Shown here piece by piece: positions 15,810 through 24,613 of a stretch of 41,121 nt of DNA (position 1 is the stretch's first letter; every line of letters starts with the position of its first letter). The notes under the pieces are model-generated. The model saw only the letters and a list, made by a program, of their open reading frames with translations, was not told where the DNA came from and made no database searches. Origin of the DNA: a virus. A program made the position numbers and the translations under genes. The stretch is from positions 1-41,121 of IMG/VR virus record IMGVR_UViG_3300036770_008701. One strand, written 5' to 3'.

Positions 15810-18095
15810 TCAGGCCTGCGTATCCATGGTGATGGCCAGCGACAGGATGGTAGCGGGCGATGGGCCCTCACCTTCCACACGCACGCGGATGCTGTCCGCC
15901 TGGTTGCCGGGGATGTTCGGTTTCAGATATCCGCGATACGGCACGACGCCGGCATTCACCGGCTGATCGGCGCGGCGGGTGGGCAGTGCTGTTGGCGGTC
16001 CTGCCTGTCCATCGGAAATGACCCGCACAGCGGCGGCACAGGTATCCAGGACATGGACGCCAATGCCCTTGATGCTCTTGCGCTTATCGGCGCCCGTGCC
16101 AATGGCGCTGCCCTGGTCAAGGTCCAGCGTCTCCAGATACCATGGCACCGACAGGCCCACATGCACGCGCCGCGCGGGGATATCCAACGGCACCCGCCCG
16201 CCAACCACGGTCTGCGGCGGCTGGCCGGCCCCGTCTGCCCAAATGGCAACCTTCCGCCCCTCAAGGTGGCTAAGCCCGCCCACCTCTTCCACATCCGTGG
16301 CGCTCACCACCGTAATGGCCGCGTCCAGAAGCTGGGCACGGCTGCCATCCATTTCGCCCTGGGCGCGCCGCCACCGGTTGGCCATCCGCTCCATCCGGCG
16401 GCGCGGCTGCCCATCTGGCCCCGTGCGTTCGGTGACCAGATACAGGGCATCAAATCCATCTTCTGGTACCGACGCAATCGATAGGACCCGGCCACCGCTC
16501 ACGCGATGCGCCATCCACGCCATGACCTGATCGCGCGGGGAATAGGTGCAGCTGGCAAGCGTGCCATCGCCCAACAGGCACCACAGCAGCGACCATGGCC
16601 GCCGGCACCATGCAATCTGCACAATGCCAGCCTCTAACAGATGCTCCGCCAGCTGCGCCGCGTCGGGCGCCTGCATGTCGTCGGTTTCAGCACTGTAAGC
16701 CAGAAGATGCAGGTTGCGCCCGCCCAACCCGACAAAGGCGATGGCCTTGCCCGCGCGGACGGGTTCCACCCGCGCGCTGCCTTCGCTGGTGGCAGGGCGG
16801 ATATTGGCATTTTCTGCCGTCAACGCCTCGCCAAGGTCCGATGCCCGGATCACATATTCCCCGCCCGCCGTGCCCATGGCCAGCGTTTCACCCGGCATCA
16901 ACCAGCGGATTTCCGCCACCTCCTGATCGGCGGCAATCATGTAGATGCCGCTGTCGCCCAGGACTTTCCCGTCCTCTTCGGTCGGTCGGAACATTTCATA
17001 ATCGCCGGAAAAGGTGCCCCATTCTGAAAGGGGCTCTGCCGGTGTTCCTGCCCACCATGTCCGTTGCTCAAACAGGGCCAAGGCCTGGGGCCATCCGCGA
17101 TCCCCGCCCCATGCTGGCGCCCGCCAATCCTCCACCGACCCCGTGGCACTGGCGGCGGGCCGTGCGGACAGGGAACGGTTGACGATGCTGATTGTGCTTC
17201 CCCGCAGCAAAGGCGGGGTGAAGTCCAGGGTCAGGCGGTCGTCGCCCAATGTATAATGCTGTCCGCCCGTCAATGCCTGGGTGTCGACCCGGATATCGAC
17301 CGATGACACGCCCGTCATATAGGGCAACCAGCTGGTCGGAAGCGTGTAGGTCTCGCCCGATCCGACCTCTGTCGTGATCGTGTCCAGGATCGTATCACCC
17401 GCTGGCCCCGGAACCGGCGGTGGCGTGGCGCCATCCTCGCTGGCCACGGCGATATGCTGCGCGTCGGTGAAGCCCGTGATGCGCAGCCAATACCATTTGC
17501 CGTCAATCCTGACGCGCACGCATTGCCCGATCCAGTCGGTGGTGGCCACGTCTGCCGTGAACGTCATAACGCCGCCCGACAGGCTGGCCGCCGGCATGCT
17601 GGGCCATGGGTCACGATAGGGACCGTCCCGGAACGTCACCGGCTCCAAGGTCCAGTTGGTGCGGCCATAGCGTGACAGCTTGTGCGGGCGCATGCCGGCA
17701 CAGGCCAGATAAACCACATCGGCGCTTTGCGCTGACCGGATCAGGGGCAGGTGCTGGGCGCCATAGGGTGTTGCGATCTGGTAAGGGGCGCTGCCCGACT
17801 GGATCAGGGTCCCGCGCTCCACAAAGCGCAACTTCCCCGGTGTCCACTCCAGGATATAGGATTGATCCTCATTGAACACGAACCGGCCAAGCCAGGCCAC
17901 GGCATTATCGTTGGTGGCGGCGATATCCAGGGTGCCGGGCCGCCGCGTCTGCCCACCCAAGACCAGCGGGATCATGTTCAGCGCGTCCGCCTGGGCGGCG
18001 GGATAGCGTGCCAGGTCCTGCCGGCCCCACAACTCCGGTGACCAGATGCCGGCATTCAAGGGGCTGAAACTGGCGGATCGCTTCTGACCGCTCAC
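15810..18095 (-). CDS. Tail tubular protein B-like (tail nozzle)
   Basis: About 761 residues from GTG 18095, which overlaps the tail tubular A stop as GTGA; a 767-residue frame from further upstream is possible but breaks that coupling. The N-terminus (FSPLNAGIWSPELWGR, then ARYPAAQADALNMIPLVLGG and RRPGT) is the usual start of T7 gp12-like nozzle proteins, and the rest is beta-rich, as expected for a propeller-like nozzle. It would close the tail tip and open at DNA ejection. Position after gp11-like and before gp14-like matches the T7 order. Confidence 0.85.
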   Translation of the reverse strand: MSGQKRSASFSPLNAGIWSPELWGRQDLARYPAAQADALNMIPLVLGGQTRRPGTLDIAATNDNAVAWLGRFVFNEDQSYILEWTPGKLRFVERGTLIQSGSAPYQIATPYGAQHLPLIRSAQSADVVYLACAGMRPHKLSRYGRTNWTLEPVTFRDGPYRDPWPSMPAASLSGGVMTFTADVATTDWIGQCVRVRIDGKWYWLRITGFTDAQHIAVASEDGATPPPVPGPAGDTILDTITTEVGSGETYTLPTSWLPYMTGVSSVDIRVDTQALTGGQHYTLGDDRLTLDFTPPLLRGSTISIVNRSLSARPAASATGSVEDWRAPAWGGDRGWPQALALFEQRTWWAGTPAEPLSEWGTFSGDYEMFRPTEEDGKVLGDSGIYMIAADQEVAEIRWLMPGETLAMGTAGGEYVIRASDLGEALTAENANIRPATSEGSARVEPVRAGKAIAFVGLGGRNLHLLAYSAETDDMQAPDAAQLAEHLLEAGIVQIAWCRRPWSLLWCLLGDGTLASCTYSPRDQVMAWMAHRVSGGRVLSIASVPEDGFDALYLVTERTGPDGQPRRRMERMANRWRRAQGEMDGSRAQLLDAAITVVSATDVEEVGGLSHLEGRKVAIWADGAGQPPQTVVGGRVPLDIPARRVHVGLSVPWYLETLDLDQGSAIGTGADKRKSIKGIGVHVLDTCAAAVRVISDGQAGPPTALPTRRADQPVNAGVVPYRGYLKPNIPGNQADSIRVRVEGEGPSPATILSLAITMDTQA

Positions 18096-18667
18096 GCCCG
18101 CACCGCCGCCCAATCCTCGCCGCCACCGTCATATTCCTCGGTGGTATTGCCCACCATGGCATCGGCGCTGCGCGTTTCCTGCCGCATGCGAGGCAGGCTC
18201 TGTTCCAGTTCCGTGGCAAGGTCGCGATTGCCCGTGATGGCATAGGCCACCGCCGCCGCCAGCTCGCGCACCACCAACGCCTGTAACCGTTCATCCATCT
18301 CATGCACGGCAATATCGGCAATGTATCGCAGACGCAGCGGGGCCGGTAAATCGGTGACGATCTGCCCGCCTTCCACTTCCCAATCCCTGCGTTTCTGCCC
18401 CTTCACCTCCCACGGGCGCACGCAACTGGCGGGCAGCGTGTAGGCATAGGCATAGCCCCATTCCGGCCTGACGGCATTGGCCGCCAAGGTCGCCCGGCGC
18501 ATCGCGCAATTCCACGGATAGCTGGCCAGTACCGACCGCCGCACGCCATCCCATGCCGTCGCGATCTGCTGCGCCGCCGCCGTATTGTCATCCGGCCCCG
18601 TCAGCAAGGTCCCGGACAGCCGCAAGACTGCCCGGTTCCAAAGCCTGACCGTAACCTGATCACTCAT
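18092..18667 (-). CDS. Tail tubular protein A-like (gatekeeper)
   Basis: 191 residues, close to T7 gp11. Helical, with the usual features: A-x-x-QQIATAWDGVRRSVLASYPWN near residues 33-55, WGYAYAYTLP, then RYIADI and a second helical half. It connects the portal to the nozzle in podovirus tails. The ATG at 18667 is directly preceded by the palindrome at 18669-18683, which fills nearly all of the 22-base gap from the previous gene and leaves no clear Shine-Dalgarno sequence. Translation may therefore be regulated or depend on coupling. Confidence 0.85.
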   Translation of the reverse strand: MSDQVTVRLWNRAVLRLSGTLLTGPDDNTAAAQQIATAWDGVRRSVLASYPWNCAMRRATLAANAVRPEWGYAYAYTLPASCVRPWEVKGQKRRDWEVEGGQIVTDLPAPLRLRYIADIAVHEMDERLQALVVRELAAAVAYAITGNRDLATELEQSLPRMRQETRSADAMVGNTTEEYDGGGEDWAAVRA

Positions 18668-18668
18668 A

Positions 18669-18683
18669 GCGAATGACGTTCGC
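18669..18683. repeat. 15-bp palindrome, copy 4 (intergenic)
   Basis: GCGAATGACGTTCGC, one mismatch between the arms. It lies in the 22-base gap directly before the ATG of the tail tubular A gene, at the place of the ribosome site. Confidence 0.75.
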
Positions 18684-18689
18684 TAGGGG

Positions 18690-19112
18690 TCAGTCGGCGA
18701 CGTGGTACATCGCAACCTTGATCACGGCATCGGCGGCGGGCACCGCGCCGCCGATGGTCAGGAACAGCGGCGTTTTCTCCACCGGGCGGTAGCCGATACC
18801 GGCAATGGCCTTGGCGTCGCGCATGCCGGCGGTCGCAAAGCTGGTCGCTGTCATGTACCGGTCATCGTCGCCGACATCACCCAGCTTCAAGGTTACACCG
18901 GCTCCCAGCGCTTCGGAATACACCTCCCCACCAAGCGCCAATTGATTTGCGGACAGGTAGCCAACGAAGATCAGATCTCCGATTTGCTCCGTTCCTTTGC
19001 ACTTGTAGGTGTCGAAGGTGATCCGAACGCGGCCATAGTATTCGCCACCCGTGATGGTCTGGCGGGGTTCGGTCTGGGTCAGTGCGTAGTTTTCGCCAAA
19101 GAAACTGGCCAT
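18690..19112 (-). CDS. Capsid decoration (cement) protein candidate
   Basis: 140 residues, beta-rich, without membrane segments. It lies just downstream of the major capsid gene and has a good ribosome site (GGGAG) before ATG 19112. In Bordetella phage BPP-1 a protein of about this length follows the capsid gene and acts as a jelly-roll cement protein on the shell. The gene order here (Bbp19-like, scaffold, capsid, this gene) is the same, so I infer the same role. I did not recognise sequence similarity directly. Confidence 0.6.
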   Translation of the reverse strand: MASFFGENYALTQTEPRQTITGGEYYGRVRITFDTYKCKGTEQIGDLIFVGYLSANQLALGGEVYSEALGAGVTLKLGDVGDDDRYMTATSFATAGMRDAKAIAGIGYRPVEKTPLFLTIGGAVPAADAVIKVAMYHVAD

Positions 19113-19143
19113 GGTCTAAAACTCCCGTATTGGCAGGAAGCGA

Positions 19144-20049
19144 TTAGGCTTCCTTGACCTCGATGACGACGACCTTGTCTTCTTGCATGCGGACGGCCCC
19201 GGCCTCGAATGCGCCAGAAACCTGCCAAGCATGTTTCTGGGCAATCCAGTCAACCTCGCCGTACATCTCATGCACGATGTTCAGGTTGATGCCTGACTTC
19301 ACATAAAGAAGGCATCGCCGAACGTCGCCCGCCTTGGGCAGCATGGGCAACTTCACCTTTGCGCCCGTCTTGGGGTTGCGTTTGGTGTGATCCTCCACGC
19401 GGCGGAAATTGACATTGAAGAAGTCACGCAGCTCGCCCTTCACCAGGACCTTTTCCTTGTTGAAGTCGCTGCTCTTGACTTCATCCGACTTCATCAGTTG
19501 GTGTTCCTGCTTGGCCGTCCAGGCGCAGGTGATAATGTCATCATCCATCAGGGCTTCGGCACCCTTCAACATCTCGACGGCCAGCATCAACTTGTCCAGG
19601 GTGAAGCCTTGATTGTTGTGCGGGATGACCTGAGTATTGGGCAGGGCGATCTTGCTTTCACCCTTCTTGCCATAGAATGTGTCGGCCAGCGCCGCCTTGA
19701 TAACGGTTCTGTCCAGTTGGCGGGCAGCCGCAAAAGCGAAACCACGCGAATAGGCGTTGGTCGGATCGTTTAGGATTTCCAGCTTTGTTTTGCGGCCCAA
19801 CAACTTGGAGCCAGCATATTCCATGCTGGTCATCCAGCGGCGGTCTTCCGCAAAATCGACTGCCGGCAAGTCTGCCGTGTCGTTATCCCGCTCCTCCAGT
19901 TCCGTATCGCCGATCTGGTCGAAGGCAACGCGCTCGCCTTCCTTGGCGACGATTGTCACGGTTTCGCGCAGGCGCGACGTCATCTGTTGGCAAAGGATTT
20001 CCAGGCCCGACGAATACTTGTCGTAGCCCCAGGTTTTTGTTCCGCTCAT
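19144..20049 (-). CDS. Major capsid protein
   Basis: 301 residues. It opens with MSGTKTWGYDKYSSGLEILCQQ and carries typical features of the podovirus capsid family (Phage_capsid_2-type): an early RDNDTADLPAVDFAEDRRWM segment, LGRKTKLEILNDPTNAYSRG, and a C-terminal strand containing HAWQVSGAFEAGAVRM. It should adopt the HK97 fold. Strong SD (AGGAGAG) about 8 bases before the ATG fits a highly expressed structural gene. The scaffold gene precedes it, and no separate protease is seen. Confidence 0.88.
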   Translation of the reverse strand: MSGTKTWGYDKYSSGLEILCQQMTSRLRETVTIVAKEGERVAFDQIGDTELEERDNDTADLPAVDFAEDRRWMTSMEYAGSKLLGRKTKLEILNDPTNAYSRGFAFAAARQLDRTVIKAALADTFYGKKGESKIALPNTQVIPHNNQGFTLDKLMLAVEMLKGAEALMDDDIITCAWTAKQEHQLMKSDEVKSSDFNKEKVLVKGELRDFFNVNFRRVEDHTKRNPKTGAKVKLPMLPKAGDVRRCLLYVKSGINLNIVHEMYGEVDWIAQKHAWQVSGAFEAGAVRMQEDKVVVIEVKEA

Positions 20050-20066
20050 GTCTAACTCTCCTAAAG

Positions 20067-21020
20067 TCAGGGTTTGGAGCTACGGGACGCGTCCACAAGT
20101 GCGTCATGCCGTTCGACGAATTCTTTGTGTCGCGGATGCGAGGAATTGGTGAACGCTTGCCGAAATTCAGGGTCGGATTTCAGCTTGTTCAACTCTGCAC
20201 GTGCCTGCTCCGGCGAAACGGCACCACCACCCCCGCCAGCGCCCCGCAAGCGGGCCTCCCCGATGTCCTCGGCAATCGCCGCGAACATTTTGATGATATT
20301 GAGGTCGCCAGCCTTAGCGGACAGCACATCAATGGCCGCTGCTGCGGCTTCGTCACCGGCATAGATCTGGAAGGCACGCTTGGCGCGCTCGATCACCTCG
20401 GGGGCCTTGGCCCCATATTCCTTGCGCAACCCATCCTGCAGGGCTGTCTCATGCGCCTGCTGCTGCTTTGGCAGGTCAGCCTCAAACGCGGCGATCTGTT
20501 CGGCGGTGTCTTTGGCAAGCCAGTCGATGACGCCTTTCACATGGGCCGCCGGCATGCCTAACGCATGGGCGGCAGCAGCGAAGCGACCCATGCGCTCGTT
20601 ATCCCATTCGGCTTCGGGCATGTTTTCAGGCCGCGCCAACCCATAACCGTCTGGGCTGTCGGGACGGCCCAGGGCTTTCCAGAATGCGGCGCGATCGTCA
20701 TCGCTGGCACCCTCGCCGGGGATGGCTACACGGCCCGCGCTGTCCTTTTCCAACTGACCATAGGCCGCCAGCACATCGGCGGGACCTTTCCAGCCCTTGG
20801 CCTTCAACGTGTCGGCAAATTCGCCATGTCGCTCGCCAAGACTGCCGGCCCAATCGAAAGCGGCGGGGGCGGCGTTGTCTGCTCCACCACCCCCGCCTTC
20901 AGCGCCGCCACCCCCGCCGGAACCGCCATTCCCGCCAGAATGGTCGGCGCTGTTGCTGTCCGCGCCGCCGGCATCGCCTTCCGGCGCGCGCGCGATCTCA
21001 ATCCATGCCAAGCGGCGCAT
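20067..21020 (-). CDS. Capsid scaffolding protein
   Basis: About 317 residues. An acidic, Gly-rich low-complexity N-terminus (residues 15-50) is followed by a helical region with a repeated W-x-x-x-L pattern (GWKGPADVLAAYGQLE; FWKALGRPDSPDGYGL) and a charged C-terminal helix. This is typical of podovirus scaffolds, and the position directly before the capsid gene supports it. It would template procapsid assembly and then leave. I chose ATG 21020; a TTG at 21026 would overlap the upstream stop and is the alternative. Confidence 0.8.
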   Translation of the reverse strand: MRRLAWIEIARAPEGDAGGADSNSADHSGGNGGSGGGGGAEGGGGGADNAAPAAFDWAGSLGERHGEFADTLKAKGWKGPADVLAAYGQLEKDSAGRVAIPGEGASDDDRAAFWKALGRPDSPDGYGLARPENMPEAEWDNERMGRFAAAAHALGMPAAHVKGVIDWLAKDTAEQIAAFEADLPKQQQAHETALQDGLRKEYGAKAPEVIERAKRAFQIYAGDEAAAAAIDVLSAKAGDLNIIKMFAAIAEDIGEARLRGAGGGGGAVSPEQARAELNKLKSDPEFRQAFTNSSHPRHKEFVERHDALVDASRSSKP

Positions 21021-21022
21021 GA

Positions 21023-21307
21023 TCAATCCTCTTCTTCATGATCGGTGGGATCGGGGATGTCCTGGGGTTCAAGGTCCAGCATCGACCGAATATGCAGATA
21101 CACGCACCGCGCACCTTCCAGGTGGGCGGACAGGTCAGGCTGACCCGCCCGAAACGTGGGGCCATTGGCGTTACAAAAGATGGCAAGGTCAGCCAGCACC
21201 ATGTCGGCATCGGCCCCGCGAAACAGGCGCCGATAAGCCGCGATCACGCGACGGCGGCGACGGCCTTCCCAGGTGGCCATGATCCAGGCCTTGGGGTTCA
21301 TGCTCAT
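21023..21307 (-). CDS. Bbp19-like small phage protein
   Basis: 94 residues with a core RRRVIAAYRRLFRGADADMVL-type segment followed by DLAIFC and a later LEGARCVYLHIRSML. This matches the pattern of the Bbp19 family of Bordetella phage BPP-1 relatives, a short protein of unknown function between portal and scaffold. The ATG overlaps the portal stop as ATGA. The C-terminus is acidic. Role not known; possibly a chaperone or minor head protein. Confidence 0.65.
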   Translation of the reverse strand: MSMNPKAWIMATWEGRRRRRVIAAYRRLFRGADADMVLADLAIFCNANGPTFRAGQPDLSAHLEGARCVYLHIRSMLDLEPQDIPDPTDHEEED

Positions 21308-22926
21308 GCCGCCCCCTCGGACGCCATGGCCGCCTGTCCAAGATCGCGCGCGATCTGGGCACCCGCCTGCGCCTGCGCGACCTGTTCGGCGGCGGCCTGC
21401 TGTTCGGCACGCGCCTGCCTGTCCGCCGCCACCTGGCGCGGGTCCTTGATCAGGCTGGCGGGGGTGTGGAAGGCCCTGGCCAGACGGCGCACGGCATCAT
21501 CAAGATCGACATTGTCCAGCACTGTCGGGTTCATCTGCGCCATGGTCCCCACGCCTTCCAGGAACCGCATGATGCCCCCGGCCTGGGCGATGGACTGCGC
21601 GCGGGCCAAGGGACTGACATAATCCACCTTCAATCCCGGTGCCTGGGTCAGGGCCGGGGGCGGCGGCGGGAACGCGCCCGCCCGCATCAACAGATTGAAG
21701 GCACGCGTGATGACCGGTGTCAGGAATTCCGTATTCATGCGGCCAAGGTGCGGCCCCATGACCTGTAATTGCTGCTCTTGCAGGGCCAGCACTTCGGTTG
21801 CGGTCGCACGGTCCCCCGGCTGCAACAGCATCGCAGACCAATAGAAGGCATCCTTGATCGCCTGCCGCCGCTGGTCTTCCAATTCCAGGCCAAGGCCGAT
21901 GGCACCTCCGGTTTGCAGCGCCTTGACCTTTTCCCGCCCCGTCCATGCGTCGATGGCACCCGCATGGGCGACACCGGGGCGAAACTGAATGCCCCGCAAC
22001 TCCAACTCGTCTGTGGTCAGCAGCGGCGGCCGAACCGCCGCCTGGGCACCCTCCAACAGGGTTCTGCCCATGACGTTGACCGTCTTTGCATCCGGTCGTG
22101 CCAGGGCCGCCGGGCCATCGCCGTAAACCTCGCCCGCCTGCACCCACCACCGCATGGTGTGGTACGGGAATTCGTGATAACCGCCATCTTCAAGAAGGTG
22201 GTTATTGTCCAGGTCCAGGTAACGCGACCGTGTGGCCATGAAGGCACGGCCCCGGCGACGCGGGTCGGCGTCCGGGTTCGGTTCGGTAGCGTGCAGAAGA
22301 CGCCATTTCCTGTCGGGTTCCTTCTCCAGCGTCTTCAGCATCGCCGGATGCAAGGCATCCTCGCCCCATTCCTGCGCGCACTGTCGGCCCGTGAATGAGA
22401 AGGCGCGATACAGCGTATCCACCTGCCCCCGACTGTTCTGCGCAATGAAGCATTCGGCAAGCGGGATCGTGGAATGGCGCAGCTGGCCCGCCGCATAATC
22501 CTCATCCGAATACATCACTGCCGTACCCAGCGTAACGACGGACAGGAAATAGCTCATGGATTGGGCGTAGAAGTTCGCACCATTGGCGGCAAAGGCGCGG
22601 AACATGGTCTTGGTAACAGTATCGCACCAGGCGCTCACCTCCCGGTCGGTCGACAGTGCGTCCTGATCGGGAAGGATACTGAACCATTCCGTGGCGCTGT
22701 TGGTGCCCATGGACCACAGCCCCGCCGAAAGCTTGGTGGCACCGTGACCGGCGGTGAAGTCGAACAGGTCGCCCGGCGCGCGACCGTCCTTAGTGCCCGT
22801 TTGCAGTTCCTGCGCAAGCGGGGTGGTCAGGCGTTGCAGCTCTTCCCAGTGCCTCACACGCGGGGCACGCAGACTGCGCAGGGTGCCGAGACGGGAAACC
22901 GCCTCGGCAACGCGGCTATCAGCCAC
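21304..22926 (-). CDS. Portal (head-to-tail connector) protein
   Basis: About 540 residues, similar in length and layout to podovirus connectors. Recognisable features are LQTGTKDGRAPGDLFDFTAG and STIPLAECFIAQNSRGQVDT, the EFPYHTMRWWVQAGEVYGDGP loop, and a helix followed by GDRATATEVLALQEQQLQVMGPHLGR. The C-terminal helix is Gln/Ala-rich, as in portal barrels. It would form the dodecameric DNA channel at the capsid vertex. I chose GTG 22926 (MADSRVAEAV), which overlaps the upstream gene by 8 bases; GTG 22932 and an ATG at 22980 are possible but give an unrelated-looking N-terminus. Confidence 0.88.
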   Translation of the reverse strand: MADSRVAEAVSRLGTLRSLRAPRVRHWEELQRLTTPLAQELQTGTKDGRAPGDLFDFTAGHGATKLSAGLWSMGTNSATEWFSILPDQDALSTDREVSAWCDTVTKTMFRAFAANGANFYAQSMSYFLSVVTLGTAVMYSDEDYAAGQLRHSTIPLAECFIAQNSRGQVDTLYRAFSFTGRQCAQEWGEDALHPAMLKTLEKEPDRKWRLLHATEPNPDADPRRRGRAFMATRSRYLDLDNNHLLEDGGYHEFPYHTMRWWVQAGEVYGDGPAALARPDAKTVNVMGRTLLEGAQAAVRPPLLTTDELELRGIQFRPGVAHAGAIDAWTGREKVKALQTGGAIGLGLELEDQRRQAIKDAFYWSAMLLQPGDRATATEVLALQEQQLQVMGPHLGRMNTEFLTPVITRAFNLLMRAGAFPPPPPALTQAPGLKVDYVSPLARAQSIAQAGGIMRFLEGVGTMAQMNPTVLDNVDLDDAVRRLARAFHTPASLIKDPRQVAADRQARAEQQAAAEQVAQAQAGAQIARDLGQAAMASEGAA

Positions 22927-23191
22927 CGCCACCCAACAGCGTATTAACGGCGGACGGCATGGGGGGCACGCCCTGACCACCTGTCAGCATGGATGCCATG
23001 AAGCCCCGCCGCTGCGACAACCGCCGGCGCGCGGCATCGCCCGCCGCCTGGGCCGTGGCATCGGTGCGCGCGGGCACCTGCGGCTCTGCCGGCGCCTGGT
23101 CATTCTTGCTGCCGCCACCGCCGCCGGGGGCAAGGATGCCGCCCAGCAGCTTGAACGGTGACGACACCAGTTTGCGGATGACCTTACACAT
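22919..23191 (-). CDS. Small Gly-rich virion-region protein
   Basis: 90 residues from ATG 23191 (MCKVIRKLVSSPFKLLGG). It has a basic, amphipathic N-terminus, a Gly-rich linker, then a basic RRRLSQRRG patch and a Gly-rich tail. Small proteins with an MCKV or MCxx start and this shape occur in podovirus structural operons near the portal; no function is known to me. It overlaps the neighbouring genes by 8 bases on each side, which supports the start. Possibly a minor head protein or portal assembly factor. Confidence 0.65.
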   Translation of the reverse strand: MCKVIRKLVSSPFKLLGGILAPGGGGGSKNDQAPAEPQVPARTDATAQAAGDAARRRLSQRRGFMASMLTGGQGVPPMPSAVNTLLGGGG

Positions 23192-23693
23192 GGGCGGCCT
23201 CTGGATGGTCTGAGACCCGCCACGCCCATAGGTCGAACGTCTCCCCGCCCCGCCCGAAATCGCGGCACTGCCCCTCGCGCACAAAGCCCAAATGCGCAAG
23301 CCAGCGGGCCGCCAGGGGGTGACCCTCCATGGATCGCGCTTCCATGCGCCGCATCCCCTCGGCCCGCCGCTCGGGGATGAAGATGGTCCGAACAAACTTG
23401 GTGACATTGAACGCCACGTCGCCCCATCGGTCGGTGGCGAACATGCCCGCGCTGTAAACCCCCGGCATCATGGGGCACAGCCCCACCACCACCACCGGCA
23501 CGCCATCCGCCGTGGCCACGAACCCATGCTCGCACGCCTGCGCCATTTCGGCGGACAGGCTGGCGGGGTCATATCCATCGGGCTGGCAAGCGCCGATCTC
23601 CCGCCTATCGCAGGATCGGGCCAGCTTGGCCACCTGAAAGATCAGACCTTCCGATAACGGAAACAGGTCGAATGCAGGCACCGGGTTCCTCAT
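23184..23693 (-). CDS. T7 gp13-like / GNAT-fold protein
   Basis: 169 residues from ATG 23693. A GNAT-like layout is visible: an N-terminal helix, central strands with GVPVVVVGLCPMMPG, then W-x-VAFNVTKFVRTIFIPERR and a C-terminal MEGHPLAARWLAHLGFVREG, the usual close of the acetyltransferase fold. T7 gp13 and DUF2833-type phage proteins share this fold and are needed for virion assembly without a clear enzyme role. A terminator-like hairpin ends only six bases before the ATG, leaving no room for a normal ribosome site. An internal GTG at 23684 has GAGGA upstream and may be the true start. Confidence 0.75.
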   Translation of the reverse strand: MRNPVPAFDLFPLSEGLIFQVAKLARSCDRREIGACQPDGYDPASLSAEMAQACEHGFVATADGVPVVVVGLCPMMPGVYSAGMFATDRWGDVAFNVTKFVRTIFIPERRAEGMRRMEARSMEGHPLAARWLAHLGFVREGQCRDFGRGGETFDLWAWRVSDHPEAAHV

Positions 23694-23699
23694 ACGACA

Positions 23700-23729
23700 A
23701 AAGCCGCAGGCGGGGGCCTGCGGCTTTTG
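23700..23729. terminator. Bidirectional intrinsic terminator
   Basis: A perfect 13-bp stem (AAAAGCCGCAGGC with its complement) around a GGGG loop, flanked by A and T runs, so it can work on either strand. It lies at the left edge of the AT-rich insertion and just before the gp13-like gene. It may stop plus-strand antisense transcription or insulate the cargo gene. As a minus-strand terminator it would separate terminase and structural transcripts. Confidence 0.8.
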
Positions 23730-23831
23730 GGGGTGGGGCGCTTGTCGCGCCAGCTTAGACACCATGCCAGGGGACAGTTGCGACTGCAAGCCAGATTTTG
23801 CATAGTTAACGAGCCACACTGGAGAAAAACA

Positions 23832-24203
23832 ATGAAACACTATTACAAGTTCCTCAACAAAGGAGATGTTCATTATTATTTTGAAGATGAGACTATCGTC
23901 ATATCAAGTAGTAAATATTTTAGCGAATTGGAAGATAAGTGGATTGGCGATAAAATGGAAGGAAGATCTTCTGTCAATATAGACCATGAAGTTATTACAT
24001 CTGACGACAAAGATTTCATTAAAAAAGTAGCGGACATTGGCATCCGTATAGATTACACGGATGCTCATATACAATATATGAGAAATAATCCAGAATTGTT
24101 TCCAAGACATACTGTTGTGATAAATAATGACAGAAGCACATATGAGAGTTATTTCTTTATGTGGTGCTGCGCATTTTGGCGAATACAATCATTTGTTGTC
24201 TAG
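23832..24203 (+). CDS. AT-rich cargo gene, 5' half (frame-disrupted)
   Basis: 124 residues from ATG 23832, with GGAGA six bases upstream. The opening MKHYYKFLNKGDVHYYF and the SSSKYFSELEDKW stretch resemble the beginning of DUF2971-type proteins, a family often found on mobile elements, some in defence contexts; the match is weak. Base composition is far more AT-rich than any neighbour. The gene points against the structural operon, typical of a moron. Family-like sequence stops near residue 105 and resumes one frame over (entry at 24127), so a one-base shift within 24124-24201 has probably split a gene of roughly 240 codons. A programmed frameshift or sequencing error is possible. Confidence 0.6.
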   Translation: MKHYYKFLNKGDVHYYFEDETIVISSSKYFSELEDKWIGDKMEGRSSVNIDHEVITSDDKDFIKKVADIGIRIDYTDAHIQYMRNNPELFPRHTVVINNDRSTYESYFFMWCCAFWRIQSFVV

Positions 24204-24555
24204 CTTCAACAAATATGGCCGCGATAGCTTTGATTACAGTGCAGCAATCTGCATTCCAGACATGAGGCAAATGGTTAGACATATATTTCAGCATGCTATC
24301 GAAAAATCTACTGGCATTCGCATAAGTTTATTACTTCAACCTCCACAATTCCGTCATGTAATATACACGGACAAAGAACAAAGAAAACTTACAGGCATGG
24401 GTAAGGAACTTTCAGGGCCATTCTATAAATGCAAAAAGTTTAGCTGGCAAAGAGAGGCTAGATTGGTCTTTGTCCCAAATGGACAGGCACCATCTGAGCG
24501 ATTGATTTTTCATGTGCCGGGCATTCAACGGTTTGTCCGGCTTCATAGCAGCTAA
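24127..24555 (+). CDS. AT-rich cargo gene, 3' half (frame-disrupted)
   Basis: Continues the preceding gene in another frame. Its sequence (RVISLCGAAHFGEYNHLL, then KCKKFSWQREARLVFVPNG near the end) is what a DUF2971-like protein would carry in its second half: a Ser-Leu-Cys motif followed by a late W-x-x-E-x-R motif. The ATG at 24127 lacks a good ribosome site and lies within the upstream frame, so independent translation is unlikely. The join is best explained by a single inserted base in the overlap. Composition is AT-rich as in the first half, falling back to high GC after 24600. Confidence 0.55.
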   Translation: MTEAHMRVISLCGAAHFGEYNHLLSSFNKYGRDSFDYSAAICIPDMRQMVRHIFQHAIEKSTGIRISLLLQPPQFRHVIYTDKEQRKLTGMGKELSGPFYKCKKFSWQREARLVFVPNGQAPSERLIFHVPGIQRFVRLHSS

Positions 24556-24613
24556 AAATGCATCGTGGTCGTTGTTCGGTTCTGGCGGTTATCAACGCGG
24601 TGCCAAGGCAGAA

